The notes under the pieces: model-generated
The model's input: the letters and a program-made list of their open reading frames with translations, nothing else
What the model was told of the DNA's origin: nothing
Database searches by the model: none
Shown: piece after piece, positions 36,725-44,300 of the stretch
Layout of the letters: every line of letters begins with the position of its first letter
Position numbering within the stretch: the first letter of the stretch is position 1
NCBI RefSeq assembly: GCF_024055795.1
Contig: NZ_JAMXMY010000002.1
Span: 62,001 to 126,000 of the forward strand
DNA from: Actinoallomurus purpureus
GTDB taxonomy: Bacteria; Actinomycetota; Actinomycetes; Streptosporangiales; Streptosporangiaceae
Direction of reading: 5' to 3'
DNA length: 64,000 nt
Made by a program: the position numbers and the translations under genes

Positions 36725-38125
36725 TCATGCGTCCGCGCTCACGGCCGCGAACGCGATGTCGAGGGCCGACCACACGTCATCCACTTCTGCCACTTGCATA
36801 CCCTCATCCGTCACGATCGTGCCAGTCGTACGGCCGGCCGTCGGGTCGAGTGACCCTCCGGGCACGATGGCGCGCCGGTAGCCGAGCCGGGAGGCCTCGG
36901 AGAGCCGGCGCTTGGCGGCCTGCACGCCCCGGACCTCGCCGGCCAGCCCGACCTCGCCGAAGACGACCAGGTCGGAGGGGAGTGTGGCGTCGTTGGCCGC
37001 GCCGGTGACGGCGAGCGCCACGGCCAGGTCGACGGACGGCTCGCTGAGCCGCACGCCGCCGACCGTCGCGGCGTACACGTCGCGGTCGTGCAGCTTGACC
37101 CGGCAGCGGCGCTGCAGCACCGCCAGCATCATCGCGACCCGGGACGAGTCGAGCCCGGAGGTCATGCGCCGCGGGTTGGCCAGCGGCGAGGGCGCGACCA
37201 GCGACTGCACCTCCGCCACCAGCGGACGCCGGCCCTCCAGCGTGACCGTGACGCAGGTGCCCGGCGCGGGTTTCTCCTGGCGGGTCAGGAACAGGCCGCT
37301 GGGGTCGGCGAGGCCGATGATCCCCATCTCGGACAGGTCGAAGCAGCCCAGCTCGTCGGTCGGGCCGTAGCGGTTCTTCACCGCGCGGATCATGCGCAGC
37401 CGGCTGTGCCGGTCGCCCTCGAAGTAGAGCACGACGTCGACGAGGTGCTCCAGGACGCGTGGGCCGGCGATCGAGCCGTCCTTGGTCACGTGGCCGACGA
37501 CGATCGTGGTGATGCCGCGCTCCTTGGCGACCCGGATCAGGTTGGCGGCGACCTCCCGGACCTGGCTGACCCCGCCGGCGGCGCCGTCGATCTCGGCCGA
37601 GCCGACCGTCTGGATCGAGTCGACGACGATCAGCTCGGGTTTGACGGCGTCGATCTGGCCGAGGACGGCGGCGAGGTCGGTCTCGGCGGCGAGGTAGAGC
37701 CGGTCGGCGATCGCGCCGATCCGGTCGGCGCGCAGCCGCACCTGCTCCGCCGACTCCTCGCCCGTGACGTACAGCGCGGTGCCGCGGTCGGCGTGCAGGG
37801 CCGCGACCTCCAGCAGCAGCGTGGACTTGCCGATGCCGGGCTCGCCGGCCAGCAGCAGCACCGCGCCCGGCACCAGGCCCCCGCCCAGCACGCGGTCGAA
37901 CTCGTCGAGCCCGGTCGCGGTGGTCTGCGAGGCCTGCACGTCCACCTCGCCGATCGGGCGGGCCGGCGCGCTCACCGGGCCCGGCGTCACGACCCGCGCC
38001 GGCTTGGCCGCTCCCGCCACCTCGACGGTGCCCCACGCCTGGCACTCCCCGCAGCGCCCGACCCACTTGGAGGCCTGCCAGCCACACTCGGCACAGCGGT
38101 ACGCCTGCTTCACGCTTTTCGCCAT
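36725..38125 (-). CDS. radA: DNA repair protein RadA/Sms
   Basis: 466 residues from ATG 38125 (MAKSVKQAYRCAECG). Zinc finger C11/C14/C25/C28, RecA-like core with Walker A GEPGIGKST at 94-102, Walker B LIVVDSIQTV, the diagnostic KNRYGP motif (AVKNRYGPTDELG) and a C-terminal Lon-like S5 domain (SVDLAVALAVTGAAND...GEVGLAGEVRGV). It helps recombination branch migration. In-frame ATG 38155 is less likely because it would break family alignment. Confidence 0.97.
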   Translation of the reverse strand: MAKSVKQAYRCAECGWQASKWVGRCGECQAWGTVEVAGAAKPARVVTPGPVSAPARPIGEVDVQASQTTATGLDEFDRVLGGGLVPGAVLLLAGEPGIGKSTLLLEVAALHADRGTALYVTGEESAEQVRLRADRIGAIADRLYLAAETDLAAVLGQIDAVKPELIVVDSIQTVGSAEIDGAAGGVSQVREVAANLIRVAKERGITTIVVGHVTKDGSIAGPRVLEHLVDVVLYFEGDRHSRLRMIRAVKNRYGPTDELGCFDLSEMGIIGLADPSGLFLTRQEKPAPGTCVTVTLEGRRPLVAEVQSLVAPSPLANPRRMTSGLDSSRVAMMLAVLQRRCRVKLHDRDVYAATVGGVRLSEPSVDLAVALAVTGAANDATLPSDLVVFGEVGLAGEVRGVQAAKRRLSEASRLGYRRAIVPGGSLDPTAGRTTGTIVTDEGMQVAEVDDVWSALDIAFAAVSADA

Positions 38126-38161
38126 GCCCGCGACTGTACGGCCCGCCGCCGACAAATGAGA

Positions 38162-38197
38162 GTGACCTTGGTGACCGTGGGTGACATAGTAGTCACC
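38162..38197. promoter_or_regulatory. Array of GTGAC repeats upstream of SGNH hydrolase
   Basis: Three GTGAC copies at 38162, 38171 and 38181, spaced 9-10 bases, precede an inverted copy: GGTGAC-ATAGTA-GTCACC (38180-38197). The array lies 80-110 bases before the hydrolase start. It looks like a multi-site operator, but the half-site spacing does not fit the CRP consensus. Confidence 0.55.
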
Positions 38198-38274
38198 GAC
38201 CGACTTCGGACAAGGGTGTTGACGGAGCCTGTCCGCGAGGTCTTACTGGCGGCAGAGAGGCAGGGGAGGGTGCG

Positions 38275-39123
38275 ATGCGCACGTGGATGGCGCTCGTGTC
38301 GTTGGTTCCGGCGCTCGTCATGGGCGGCCCGGCGCGGGCGGCCGCCGGCCGCTACGTCGCGCTCGGCGACTCGTTCACAGCCGGGCCCTTCATCCCGCAC
38401 CGGCACGGCACCCCGATCGCCTGCCTGCGTTCCGACCACAACTATCCGTCGCTCGTGGCGCGGATGTTCGAGCCCGCCGCCTTCACGGACGTGAGCTGCA
38501 GCGGCGCCACGACCGACGACATGACCCGGTCCCAGCCCGTCCTCTTCGGCCACAACGCTCCGCAACTCGACGCCGTGACCCGCGACACCGCGCTGGTGAC
38601 GATCGGCATCGGCGGCAACGACATCGGCTACAGCCGCATCGTCCTGACCTGCGCGACGCTCAGCATCGCCGAGCCCCAGGGTGCGCCCTGCACGCGGCAC
38701 TTCGGCGCGACCCTCGACGAGCGGATCGCCGCCACCGCACCCAAGATCGCCGCGCTCCTGCGGGCCGTGCACGCCCGTGCGCCCCGCGCCCGCGTCCTCG
38801 TCGTCGGCTATCCACGGATGCTGCCCGCCCGCACCGGATGCTGGCCGACCGTCCCCGCAGCCTCCGGCGACATCCCGTACCTCGACCGGTTCGAGCGGCA
38901 CCTCAACGCGATGCTCGCCGAGCAGGCCCGGCTCGGCGGCGCGGGCTTCGTCGACGCCTACACCAGCGCCCGGCGCCACGACATGTGCGCCGCCGACCGG
39001 TGGGTCGAGGGCATCCTGGTCACCAGCCCGGGCGCGCCGGTCCACCCCAACGCCAAGGGCATGCAGGCCATCGCCGACCGGGTCCTCGCGGTGCTCGGCG
39101 CCTCTCGCGTAGCCGCCGACTGA
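38275..39123 (+). CDS. Secreted SGNH/GDSL-type hydrolase
   Basis: 282 residues with a Sec signal peptide (MRTWMALVSLVPALVMGGPARAA). Block I GDSFTAGP carries the Ser nucleophile, then GATTDDMTRSQ, the IGIGGNDIG block III and the terminal APVHPNAKGM with catalytic His (block V). Disulfide-type Cys pairs are present. Such enzymes are lipases or esterases acting on lipids or cell-wall acyl groups. Control may come from the GTGAC array upstream. Confidence 0.93.
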   Translation: MRTWMALVSLVPALVMGGPARAAAGRYVALGDSFTAGPFIPHRHGTPIACLRSDHNYPSLVARMFEPAAFTDVSCSGATTDDMTRSQPVLFGHNAPQLDAVTRDTALVTIGIGGNDIGYSRIVLTCATLSIAEPQGAPCTRHFGATLDERIAATAPKIAALLRAVHARAPRARVLVVGYPRMLPARTGCWPTVPAASGDIPYLDRFERHLNAMLAEQARLGGAGFVDAYTSARRHDMCAADRWVEGILVTSPGAPVHPNAKGMQAIADRVLAVLGASRVAAD

Positions 39124-39135
39124 TCCGGGTACCAG

Positions 39136-39828
39136 TCAGTAGTGCCGCCACCATAGGTTGACGGCGTAGTCGACCTCACAGCCCTCGACCTCGCCGAGGA
39201 ACTCCGCGGCGAGCTCGGCCGGGAACTCGATCTTCAGTACGGCCTCGAGGGCCGCGCGGTCGTCGAACCGCCAGCGAATGCCCAGCGGCGTACGGGAGAA
39301 CCCATGCCGAGACCAGAACCGCTCGACCGCGTCGGGGTCATAGGACGGCAGCCAGCGCCGGAACCACGTACCGAACGTCGACCGCGTGGCGTCGTTGTCG
39401 ATGACGAACGCCGCGCCGCCGCGTCGAACGACCCGGCGCAACTCCGCCAGGCCCGGTTCACAGCCCGGCCCGAAGAAGTACGCCCAGCGGGCGTGGACGA
39501 CGTCGACGGACGCGTCGGGAACGGGGAGCGACTGGGCCGCGCCCACGCGTACGGCGACGTTCGGGACCCCTGCGACGCGGCGGCGGGCGAGCCCGGCCAG
39601 GCCGGCGTGCGGTTCGACGCCCACGACCTTCGCCGCGGTCCGCGCGAACGCGGGCAGGTGGAAGCCGGTGCCACAGCCCACGTCGAGCACGACCGCGCCG
39701 TCCCACGGCCGGATCTCGCGCATGGCCCGCTCGATCCTGCCGTCCGGGTCGACCGCGCGGTTCTCGAGCTCATAGACCTGGGGACTGCTCCAGATGTTGG
39801 GGCTGGCAATGGCTCCGTCGGCGATCAC
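39136..39828 (-). CDS. Class I SAM-dependent methyltransferase
   Basis: 230 residues from GTG 39828 (GGAGG ribosome site). SAM motif I is [16 protein letters not shown], acidic loop [17 protein letters not shown], then [29 protein letters not shown] and [17 protein letters not shown]. It is a Methyltransf_11-type enzyme with no hint of substrate. It is divergent from the TIM-barrel isomerase gene with about 65 bases between starts. Confidence 0.9.
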   Translation of the reverse strand: MIADGAIASPNIWSSPQVYELENRAVDPDGRIERAMREIRPWDGAVVLDVGCGTGFHLPAFARTAAKVVGVEPHAGLAGLARRRVAGVPNVAVRVGAAQSLPVPDASVDVVHARWAYFFGPGCEPGLAELRRVVRRGGAAFVIDNDATRSTFGTWFRRWLPSYDPDAVERFWSRHGFSRTPLGIRWRFDDRAALEAVLKIEFPAELAAEFLGEVEGCEVDYAVNLWWRHY

Positions 39829-39893
39829 GCCTCCACGGTAGACGCCGGGACGGCTGGCCGGACCAGGCGATGAAACGCATAGGCTTGCCGATT

Positions 39894-40751
39894 GTGGAAG
39901 AAGTCCTCCAGGTCCCCGACGCGCCGATCGTACTGTCCTCGGCCTCGGTCTACCCGGAGAAGACGCCGGCCGCGTTCGACCTCGCCGCGCGCCTCGGGTA
40001 CGACGGCATCGAGATCATGGTCACCGCCGATCCGGCGAGCCAGGACATCGATGTGCTGCGCAGACTCTCCGACTATCACCAGATCCCGATCACGTCGATC
40101 CACGCGCCCTGCCTCCTGCTGACCCAGCGGGTCTGGGGGCGGGAGCCCTGGGGCAAGCTCATGCGCTCCAAGGACGCCGCCGAGAAGCTCGGCGCCGACA
40201 TCGTCGTGGTCCATCCCCCGTTCCGCTGGCAGCGGGAGTACGCCCGCGAGTTCGAGGAGGGGCTCGCCCGCATGCAGGAGGAGACCGACGTCGTCTTCGC
40301 GGTGGAGAACATGTTCCCCGTACGCGCGCGGGCGGCCGAGGTCGGGATGTACTCCCCGCATTGGAACCCCGTCGACCTGCCCTACCCCAACGTCACGGTC
40401 GATCTCTCGCACGCCGCCGTGTCCGGGTCCGACCCGCTGGCCATGGCCGACGACCTCGGCGACCGGCTGGCGCACATTCACCTCGCCGACGGCATCGGCA
40501 TCGTCAACCGCGACGAGCACCTGGTCCCCGGCCGGGGCAACCAGCCGTGCGCGGAGCTGCTGGAGCGCCTGGCCGCCCAGCGCTACACCGGCCAGGTCGT
40601 CGTCGAGATCAACACCCGCCGTGCCGTCGACCGCGACCAGCGGGCCGACGACCTCGCCGAGTCGCTGGCGTTCGCCCGCCTGCATCTGGCCGCGGCCGCT
40701 CACGCCGGCAGCTGGCAGGTGAACTCCGAGGGCGAGGTCACGCCCTCGTGA
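39894..40751 (+). CDS. TIM-barrel sugar phosphate isomerase/epimerase-like protein
   Basis: 285 residues from GTG 39894. An in-frame ATG at 39870 is possible, but homologues begin near [18 protein letters not shown] and a TAGGCT box eight bases upstream suggests a leaderless GTG. It belongs to the xylose isomerase-like AP endonuclease 2 family: [72 protein letters not shown] and VVVEINTR. The metal-ligand positions look intact. It is the counterpart of the gene beside ppx and proC in actinobacteria. Confidence 0.85.
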   Translation: MEEVLQVPDAPIVLSSASVYPEKTPAAFDLAARLGYDGIEIMVTADPASQDIDVLRRLSDYHQIPITSIHAPCLLLTQRVWGREPWGKLMRSKDAAEKLGADIVVVHPPFRWQREYAREFEEGLARMQEETDVVFAVENMFPVRARAAEVGMYSPHWNPVDLPYPNVTVDLSHAAVSGSDPLAMADDLGDRLAHIHLADGIGIVNRDEHLVPGRGNQPCAELLERLAAQRYTGQVVVEINTRRAVDRDQRADDLAESLAFARLHLAAAAHAGSWQVNSEGEVTPS

Positions 40752-40786
40752 CCGCGTCGGCGGCCCCGTCGCCCGCACGGTCCGCC

Positions 40787-40906
40787 CCGAACGGCACCCT
40801 GCTCCAAGGGCGCCGCGTCATGGCCGCTTGGCTCGTACGGGCGGCGCCGAACGGCAGCGTGCTCCAAGGGCACCGTGTCGTGTCCGTTTCGCGCGTTCGG
40901 GCCGCC
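40787..40906 (+). repeat. 60-base imperfect tandem duplication
   Basis: Two 60-base units (40787-40846, 40847-40906) both begin CCGAACGGCA and continue CTCCAAGGGC, with about 15-20 differences. A third, shorter copy-like start precedes the first unit. The frame keeps a 20-residue repeat, yet it lies in the gap before the TetR start. Confidence 0.7.
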
Positions 40907-40935
40907 CCGGACCGCGCCCGGCTCGCGGGGCGCGG

Positions 40936-41520
40936 ATGACGGCGCCGACGCGCCGTCCGGGGCGCCGTCCGGGGCGGTCCTCGTCGCGGGACGACATCCT
41001 GGCGGCGGCGCGCGTGCTGTTCGGCGAGCGCGGCTACGACAAGGCCTCAATCCGGGCGATCGCCCGCGAGGCGGGAGTGGACCCGGCCCTGGTCCACCAC
41101 TTCTTCGGCGCCAAGGAGGATCTGTTCGCGGCGGCGATGGAGTTCCCCGTCGACCCCGCGATGGTCTTGGGGCAGGTGGTGGACGGACCGAGGGACGAGC
41201 TCGGCGAGCGGCTGACCCGGACGTTCCTGCGGATCTGGGAGGATCCGCGGCTGCGACCGCAGTTCGTCGGCATCATCCGCTCCGCCACCACGACCGAGCA
41301 GGGCGCCGAGCTGCTCCGGGAGTTCATCTCGACCGCGCTCCTGGCCCGGGCCGGAGACGCGCTCGGCCTGCCGCGCCTGAACATCACCGCGGCCGCGGCC
41401 CAGATGGTGGGTGTCGCGATGCTGAGGTACGTCCTGGAGATCGAGCCGATGGCGTCGGCGACCGAGGAGGAGCTCGTGGCGCTGCTCGCGCCGACCCTTC
41501 AGTGTTACCTCGGCGGCTGA
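40936..41520 (+). CDS. TetR-family transcriptional regulator
   Basis: 194 residues from ATG 40936; the in-frame ATG at 40828 would translate the tandem repeat and is less likely. N-terminal HTH: ILAAARVLFGERGYDKASIRAIAREAGVDPALVHHFFGAKEDLFAAAM. The ligand domain is RLRPQFVGIIRSATTTEQGAELL. It is followed after 60 bases by an ABC exporter pair, which it probably represses. Confidence 0.92.
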   Translation: MTAPTRRPGRRPGRSSSRDDILAAARVLFGERGYDKASIRAIAREAGVDPALVHHFFGAKEDLFAAAMEFPVDPAMVLGQVVDGPRDELGERLTRTFLRIWEDPRLRPQFVGIIRSATTTEQGAELLREFISTALLARAGDALGLPRLNITAAAAQMVGVAMLRYVLEIEPMASATEEELVALLAPTLQCYLGG

Positions 41521-41545
41521 CCCCCGTCACCCTTCGTTTCGCGCC

Positions 41546-41574
41546 TTGACGGTCCCGTGGCACGCACTTAAATT
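41546..41574 (+). promoter_or_regulatory. Promoter of the ABC exporter genes
   Basis: TTGACG (41546-41551), a 17-base spacer and TAAATT (41569-41574), with the ATG seven bases beyond it. This predicts a leaderless mRNA that begins at the ATPase start codon. Confidence 0.75.
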
Positions 41575-41580
41575 CAACAC

Positions 41581-42306
41581 ATGACGAATTATGCCATCGA
41601 GGTCCGGGACCTCCGTGTCGCCCGAGGCGGGCGGGCGGTCCTGCACGACCTGACCTTCGAGGTGCCGCACGGCTCCGTCGTCGGGTTGCTCGGGCCGAGC
41701 GGCTGCGGCAAGACCACGCTCATGCGCGCCGTCGTCGGCGTGCAGATCGTCCAGAGCGGCACGGTCACCGTCCTTGGCCGTCCGGCCGGCCACCGCGACC
41801 TGCGGCGCCGCGTCGGTTACGCCACCCAGAGCCCTGCCGTCTACGCCGACCTCACCGTCCGGGAGAACCTCCGCTACTTCGCCGCGGTGCTCGGCGCCGA
41901 CCGGGGCGACGCGGACCGGGTCGCCGAGGAGGTCGGCCTGGGCGGCGCCCGCGACCAGGTCGCCGCCAGCCTGTCCGGTGGTCAGCTGAACCGGGCCAGC
42001 CTCGCCGTCGCCCTCCTCGGGCGGCCGGAGCTGCTCGTCTTCGACGAGCCCACCGTCGGGCTGGACCCGGTGCTGCGCGGCGAGCTCTGGGAGCTCTTCC
42101 ACGAGCTGGCCGGCCGGGGAACGACCCTGCTCGTCTCCAGCCACGTCATGGACGAGGCCGCCCGATGCGAGCGGCTGCTGCTCATGCGGGAGGGGCTGAT
42201 CATCGCCGACGACACCCCCGACGCGCTGCGCGAGCGCACCGGCGCCGACGACCTCGAACAGGCGTTCCTCAAGGTCATCGAGCAGCGGGGAAAGGTGGCG
42301 GCATGA
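41581..42306 (+). CDS. ABC-2 type exporter ATPase
   Basis: 241 residues, with Walker A GPSGCGKTT (38-46), Q-loop GYATQSPAVYADLT, signature LSGGQLNRASLA (Leu-Asn instead of the usual Arg-Arg/Gln) and Walker B LLVFDEPTVGLDP. DrrA-like exporters have this layout. It is followed by an overlapping permease gene (ATGA) and preceded by a TetR gene, giving a classic drug or lipid efflux module. Confidence 0.94.
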   Translation: MTNYAIEVRDLRVARGGRAVLHDLTFEVPHGSVVGLLGPSGCGKTTLMRAVVGVQIVQSGTVTVLGRPAGHRDLRRRVGYATQSPAVYADLTVRENLRYFAAVLGADRGDADRVAEEVGLGGARDQVAASLSGGQLNRASLAVALLGRPELLVFDEPTVGLDPVLRGELWELFHELAGRGTTLLVSSHVMDEAARCERLLLMREGLIIADDTPDALRERTGADDLEQAFLKVIEQRGKVAA

Positions 42307-43037
42307 GCCCGGCCATCACGCTCGCGACGGCGCGGCGCATCCTGACCCAGCTGCGCCACGACCATCGCACGCTCGGGCTGATCGTCGGTGTCCCCACGCT
42401 GCTGATGATCCTGCTGCGCTACGTACTCGACCGGCCGCAGGCGTTCGACCGGTACGGGCCGATGCTCCTGGCCATCTTCCCCTTCACCGTCATGTTCATC
42501 GTCACGAGCATCGCCACCCTGCGGGAGCGGACCAGCGGCACGCTGGAGCGGCTGATGACGATGCCGCTCGGCCGGCTGGACCTGCTCCTCGGGTACGCAC
42601 TCGCCTTCGGTCTCACCGCCCTCGTTCAGGTGGGGGTCGTCTCCGCCGTCGCGCTCACCTGGCTCGGCCTCGACCTCCGCGGCTCGGTGTGGACGCTCCT
42701 CGCGCTGACCCTGTTCGCCGCGCTGCTCGGCGTGGCGCTCGGGCTGCTCGCCAGTGCGTTCGCGCGCACGGAGTTCCAGGCGGTCCAGTTCATGCCGGCG
42801 TTCGTCCTGCCGCAGCTTCTGCTGGCCGGGCTGTTCGTGCCGCGCGACCAGATGTCCACGGCGCTGCGGTGGATCGCCGACGCGCTGCCGCTGTCGTACC
42901 TCGTCGAGGCGATGCGGGAGCTGACCGGACAGGCCGGCCTCACCGGCACGCTGCTGCGCGACACCGCGGTCGTCGCCGGCTGCACCGTCCTCGGGCTGCT
43001 GCTGGGCGCCGCCACCCTCCGCCGCCGCACGCCCTGA
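42303..43037 (+). CDS. ABC-2 type exporter permease
   Basis: 244 residues with six predicted membrane spans, including LGLIVGVPTLLMILLRYVL, ALTLFAALLGVALGLLASAFA and VVAGCTVLGLLLGAATL. Conserved ABC-2 features are RERTSGTLERLMTMPLGRLDLLLGY and the FVPRDQMSTALRWIADALPLSYLVEAMREL segment. Partner of the upstream ATPase; substrate unknown. Confidence 0.93.
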   Translation: MSPAITLATARRILTQLRHDHRTLGLIVGVPTLLMILLRYVLDRPQAFDRYGPMLLAIFPFTVMFIVTSIATLRERTSGTLERLMTMPLGRLDLLLGYALAFGLTALVQVGVVSAVALTWLGLDLRGSVWTLLALTLFAALLGVALGLLASAFARTEFQAVQFMPAFVLPQLLLAGLFVPRDQMSTALRWIADALPLSYLVEAMRELTGQAGLTGTLLRDTAVVAGCTVLGLLLGAATLRRRTP

Positions 43038-43141
43038 CGACCGGCCGGCCCCGGGGGTGATCCACTGTGACCAGGTCGATCGCGGCTGGCATAGCCTGAT
43101 GGGCGATCGGGACAGTGTGGTCCCTTGGGAGAGGGGGAAGC

Positions 43142-44068
43142 TTGCTCCGCCAGGCTCTCTTGGCCGCCTCGCGCAGCGGCGGCGTACGCCGGATCGTCGA
43201 GACCGCGCCGTACAGCAGAAGCGTCGTTCGCCGGTTCGTCGCGGGGGAGACCTCCGCCGACGTTCTTGAGGGCACCGACCGGCTCATCTCCGATGGGCTG
43301 TTGGTGACCATCGACCATCTCGGTGAGGACACCGTCGAGGCCGTCCAGGCCAAGGCCATCACCGCCGAGTACGAACGCCTCCTCGAGCGGATCGCCGAGG
43401 CCGGGTACGGCGCCCGCGCCGAGGTGTCCGTCAAGCTCACCGCGCTCGGCCAGCTGCTCGACGACGGCGAGCGCACGGCGCTGGACAACGCCCGGCGCAT
43501 CTGCGCGGCCGCCCGCAACGCCCGGACGACCGTGACCCTCGACATGGAGGATCACACCACGGTCGACTCCACCCTGCGCATCCTGAAGGAGCTGTGCCAG
43601 GACTTCCCCGACACCGGGGCGGTCATCCAGGCGTATCTCCGCCGCGCCGAGGAGTACTGCGCCGACCTCGCCCATGAGGGGTCGCGGGTGCGGCTGTGTA
43701 AGGGCGCCTACAACGCCCCCGACTCGGCGGCCTTCACCGGCAAGGACGACGTCGACAAGTCCTACGTCCGGTGCATGCGGGTGCTGATGGCCGGCCGCGG
43801 CTACCCGATGCTGGCCACCCACGACCCGCGGCTCATCGAGATCGCCGGTGCGCTCGCCGTGCTGAACGAGCGCACGCCGGACACCTTCGAGTACCAGATG
43901 CTGTACGGCATCCGCCCGAACGAGCAGCGGCGCCTGGCCGAGCTCGGCGGGCAGGTCCGCGTCTACATCCCCTACGGCGAGGAGTGGTACGGCTACCTCA
44001 TGCGGCGGCTGGCCGAGCGGCCCGCCAACGTCGGTTTCTTCCTGAGGTCGCTCGCCTCGAAGTCCTGA
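43142..44068 (+). CDS. Proline dehydrogenase (monofunctional)
   Basis: Oxidises proline to pyrroline-5-carboxylate with FAD, linked to the membrane chain. 308 residues from TTG 43142, preceded by GAGAGGGGGAA; the in-frame GTG 43115 is the alternative. TIM-barrel motifs: VSVKLTALGQLLDD, TVTLDMEDHTTVDSTLRI, VIQAYLRRAEEYCADL, RVRLCKGAYNAPDSAAFT and EYQMLYGIRPNEQRRLAELG. It sits near proC, the reductase of the opposite reaction. Confidence 0.94.
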   Translation: MLRQALLAASRSGGVRRIVETAPYSRSVVRRFVAGETSADVLEGTDRLISDGLLVTIDHLGEDTVEAVQAKAITAEYERLLERIAEAGYGARAEVSVKLTALGQLLDDGERTALDNARRICAAARNARTTVTLDMEDHTTVDSTLRILKELCQDFPDTGAVIQAYLRRAEEYCADLAHEGSRVRLCKGAYNAPDSAAFTGKDDVDKSYVRCMRVLMAGRGYPMLATHDPRLIEIAGALAVLNERTPDTFEYQMLYGIRPNEQRRLAELGGQVRVYIPYGEEWYGYLMRRLAERPANVGFFLRSLASKS

Positions 44069-44077
44069 GCGGAAAAG

Positions 44078-44145
44078 GACGAACCGCCCCGGCCGCGTGG
44101 GGATAACGCACTTTGGGAGGTGCGGGCAGGGCGGGGCGGTTCGTC
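44078..44145 (+). terminator. Hairpin after proline dehydrogenase gene
   Basis: 13-base arms GACGAACCGCCCC / GGGGCGGTTCGTC with a 42-base loop, 9 bases after the stop. A second stem CCCCGGGCC-GGAA-GGCCCGGGG follows at 44148-44169. Confidence 0.7.
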
Positions 44146-44247
44146 GTCCCCGGGCCGGAAGGCCCGGGGCGTCGTGGTGTTCCATTTAGTACTTGCCCGA
44201 TGGACGGGTTTCGGTTCCCGGTTTGTCGACCGGGACGGTCCGTCTCA

Positions 44248-44275
44248 CCGGTCCGTCGTACGTACGGCGGACCGG
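44248..44275 (-). terminator. 28-base near-palindrome after the subtilase gene
   Basis: CCGGTCCG-t-CGTAC / GTACG-g-CGGACCGG is symmetric except for one position. It lies 25 bases after the minus-strand subtilase stop. It is the likely terminator of that gene, with the neighbouring ProDH terminator at 44078-44169 on the other side. Confidence 0.75.
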
Positions 44276-44300
44276 ATCGGGTTCAACGGATCAGCCGGAA

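Noticed and set aside
38180-38197. CRP/FNR-type site upstream of the SGNH hydrolase
   Set aside because: The half-sites GTGA/TCAC are two bases further apart than in the CRP consensus.
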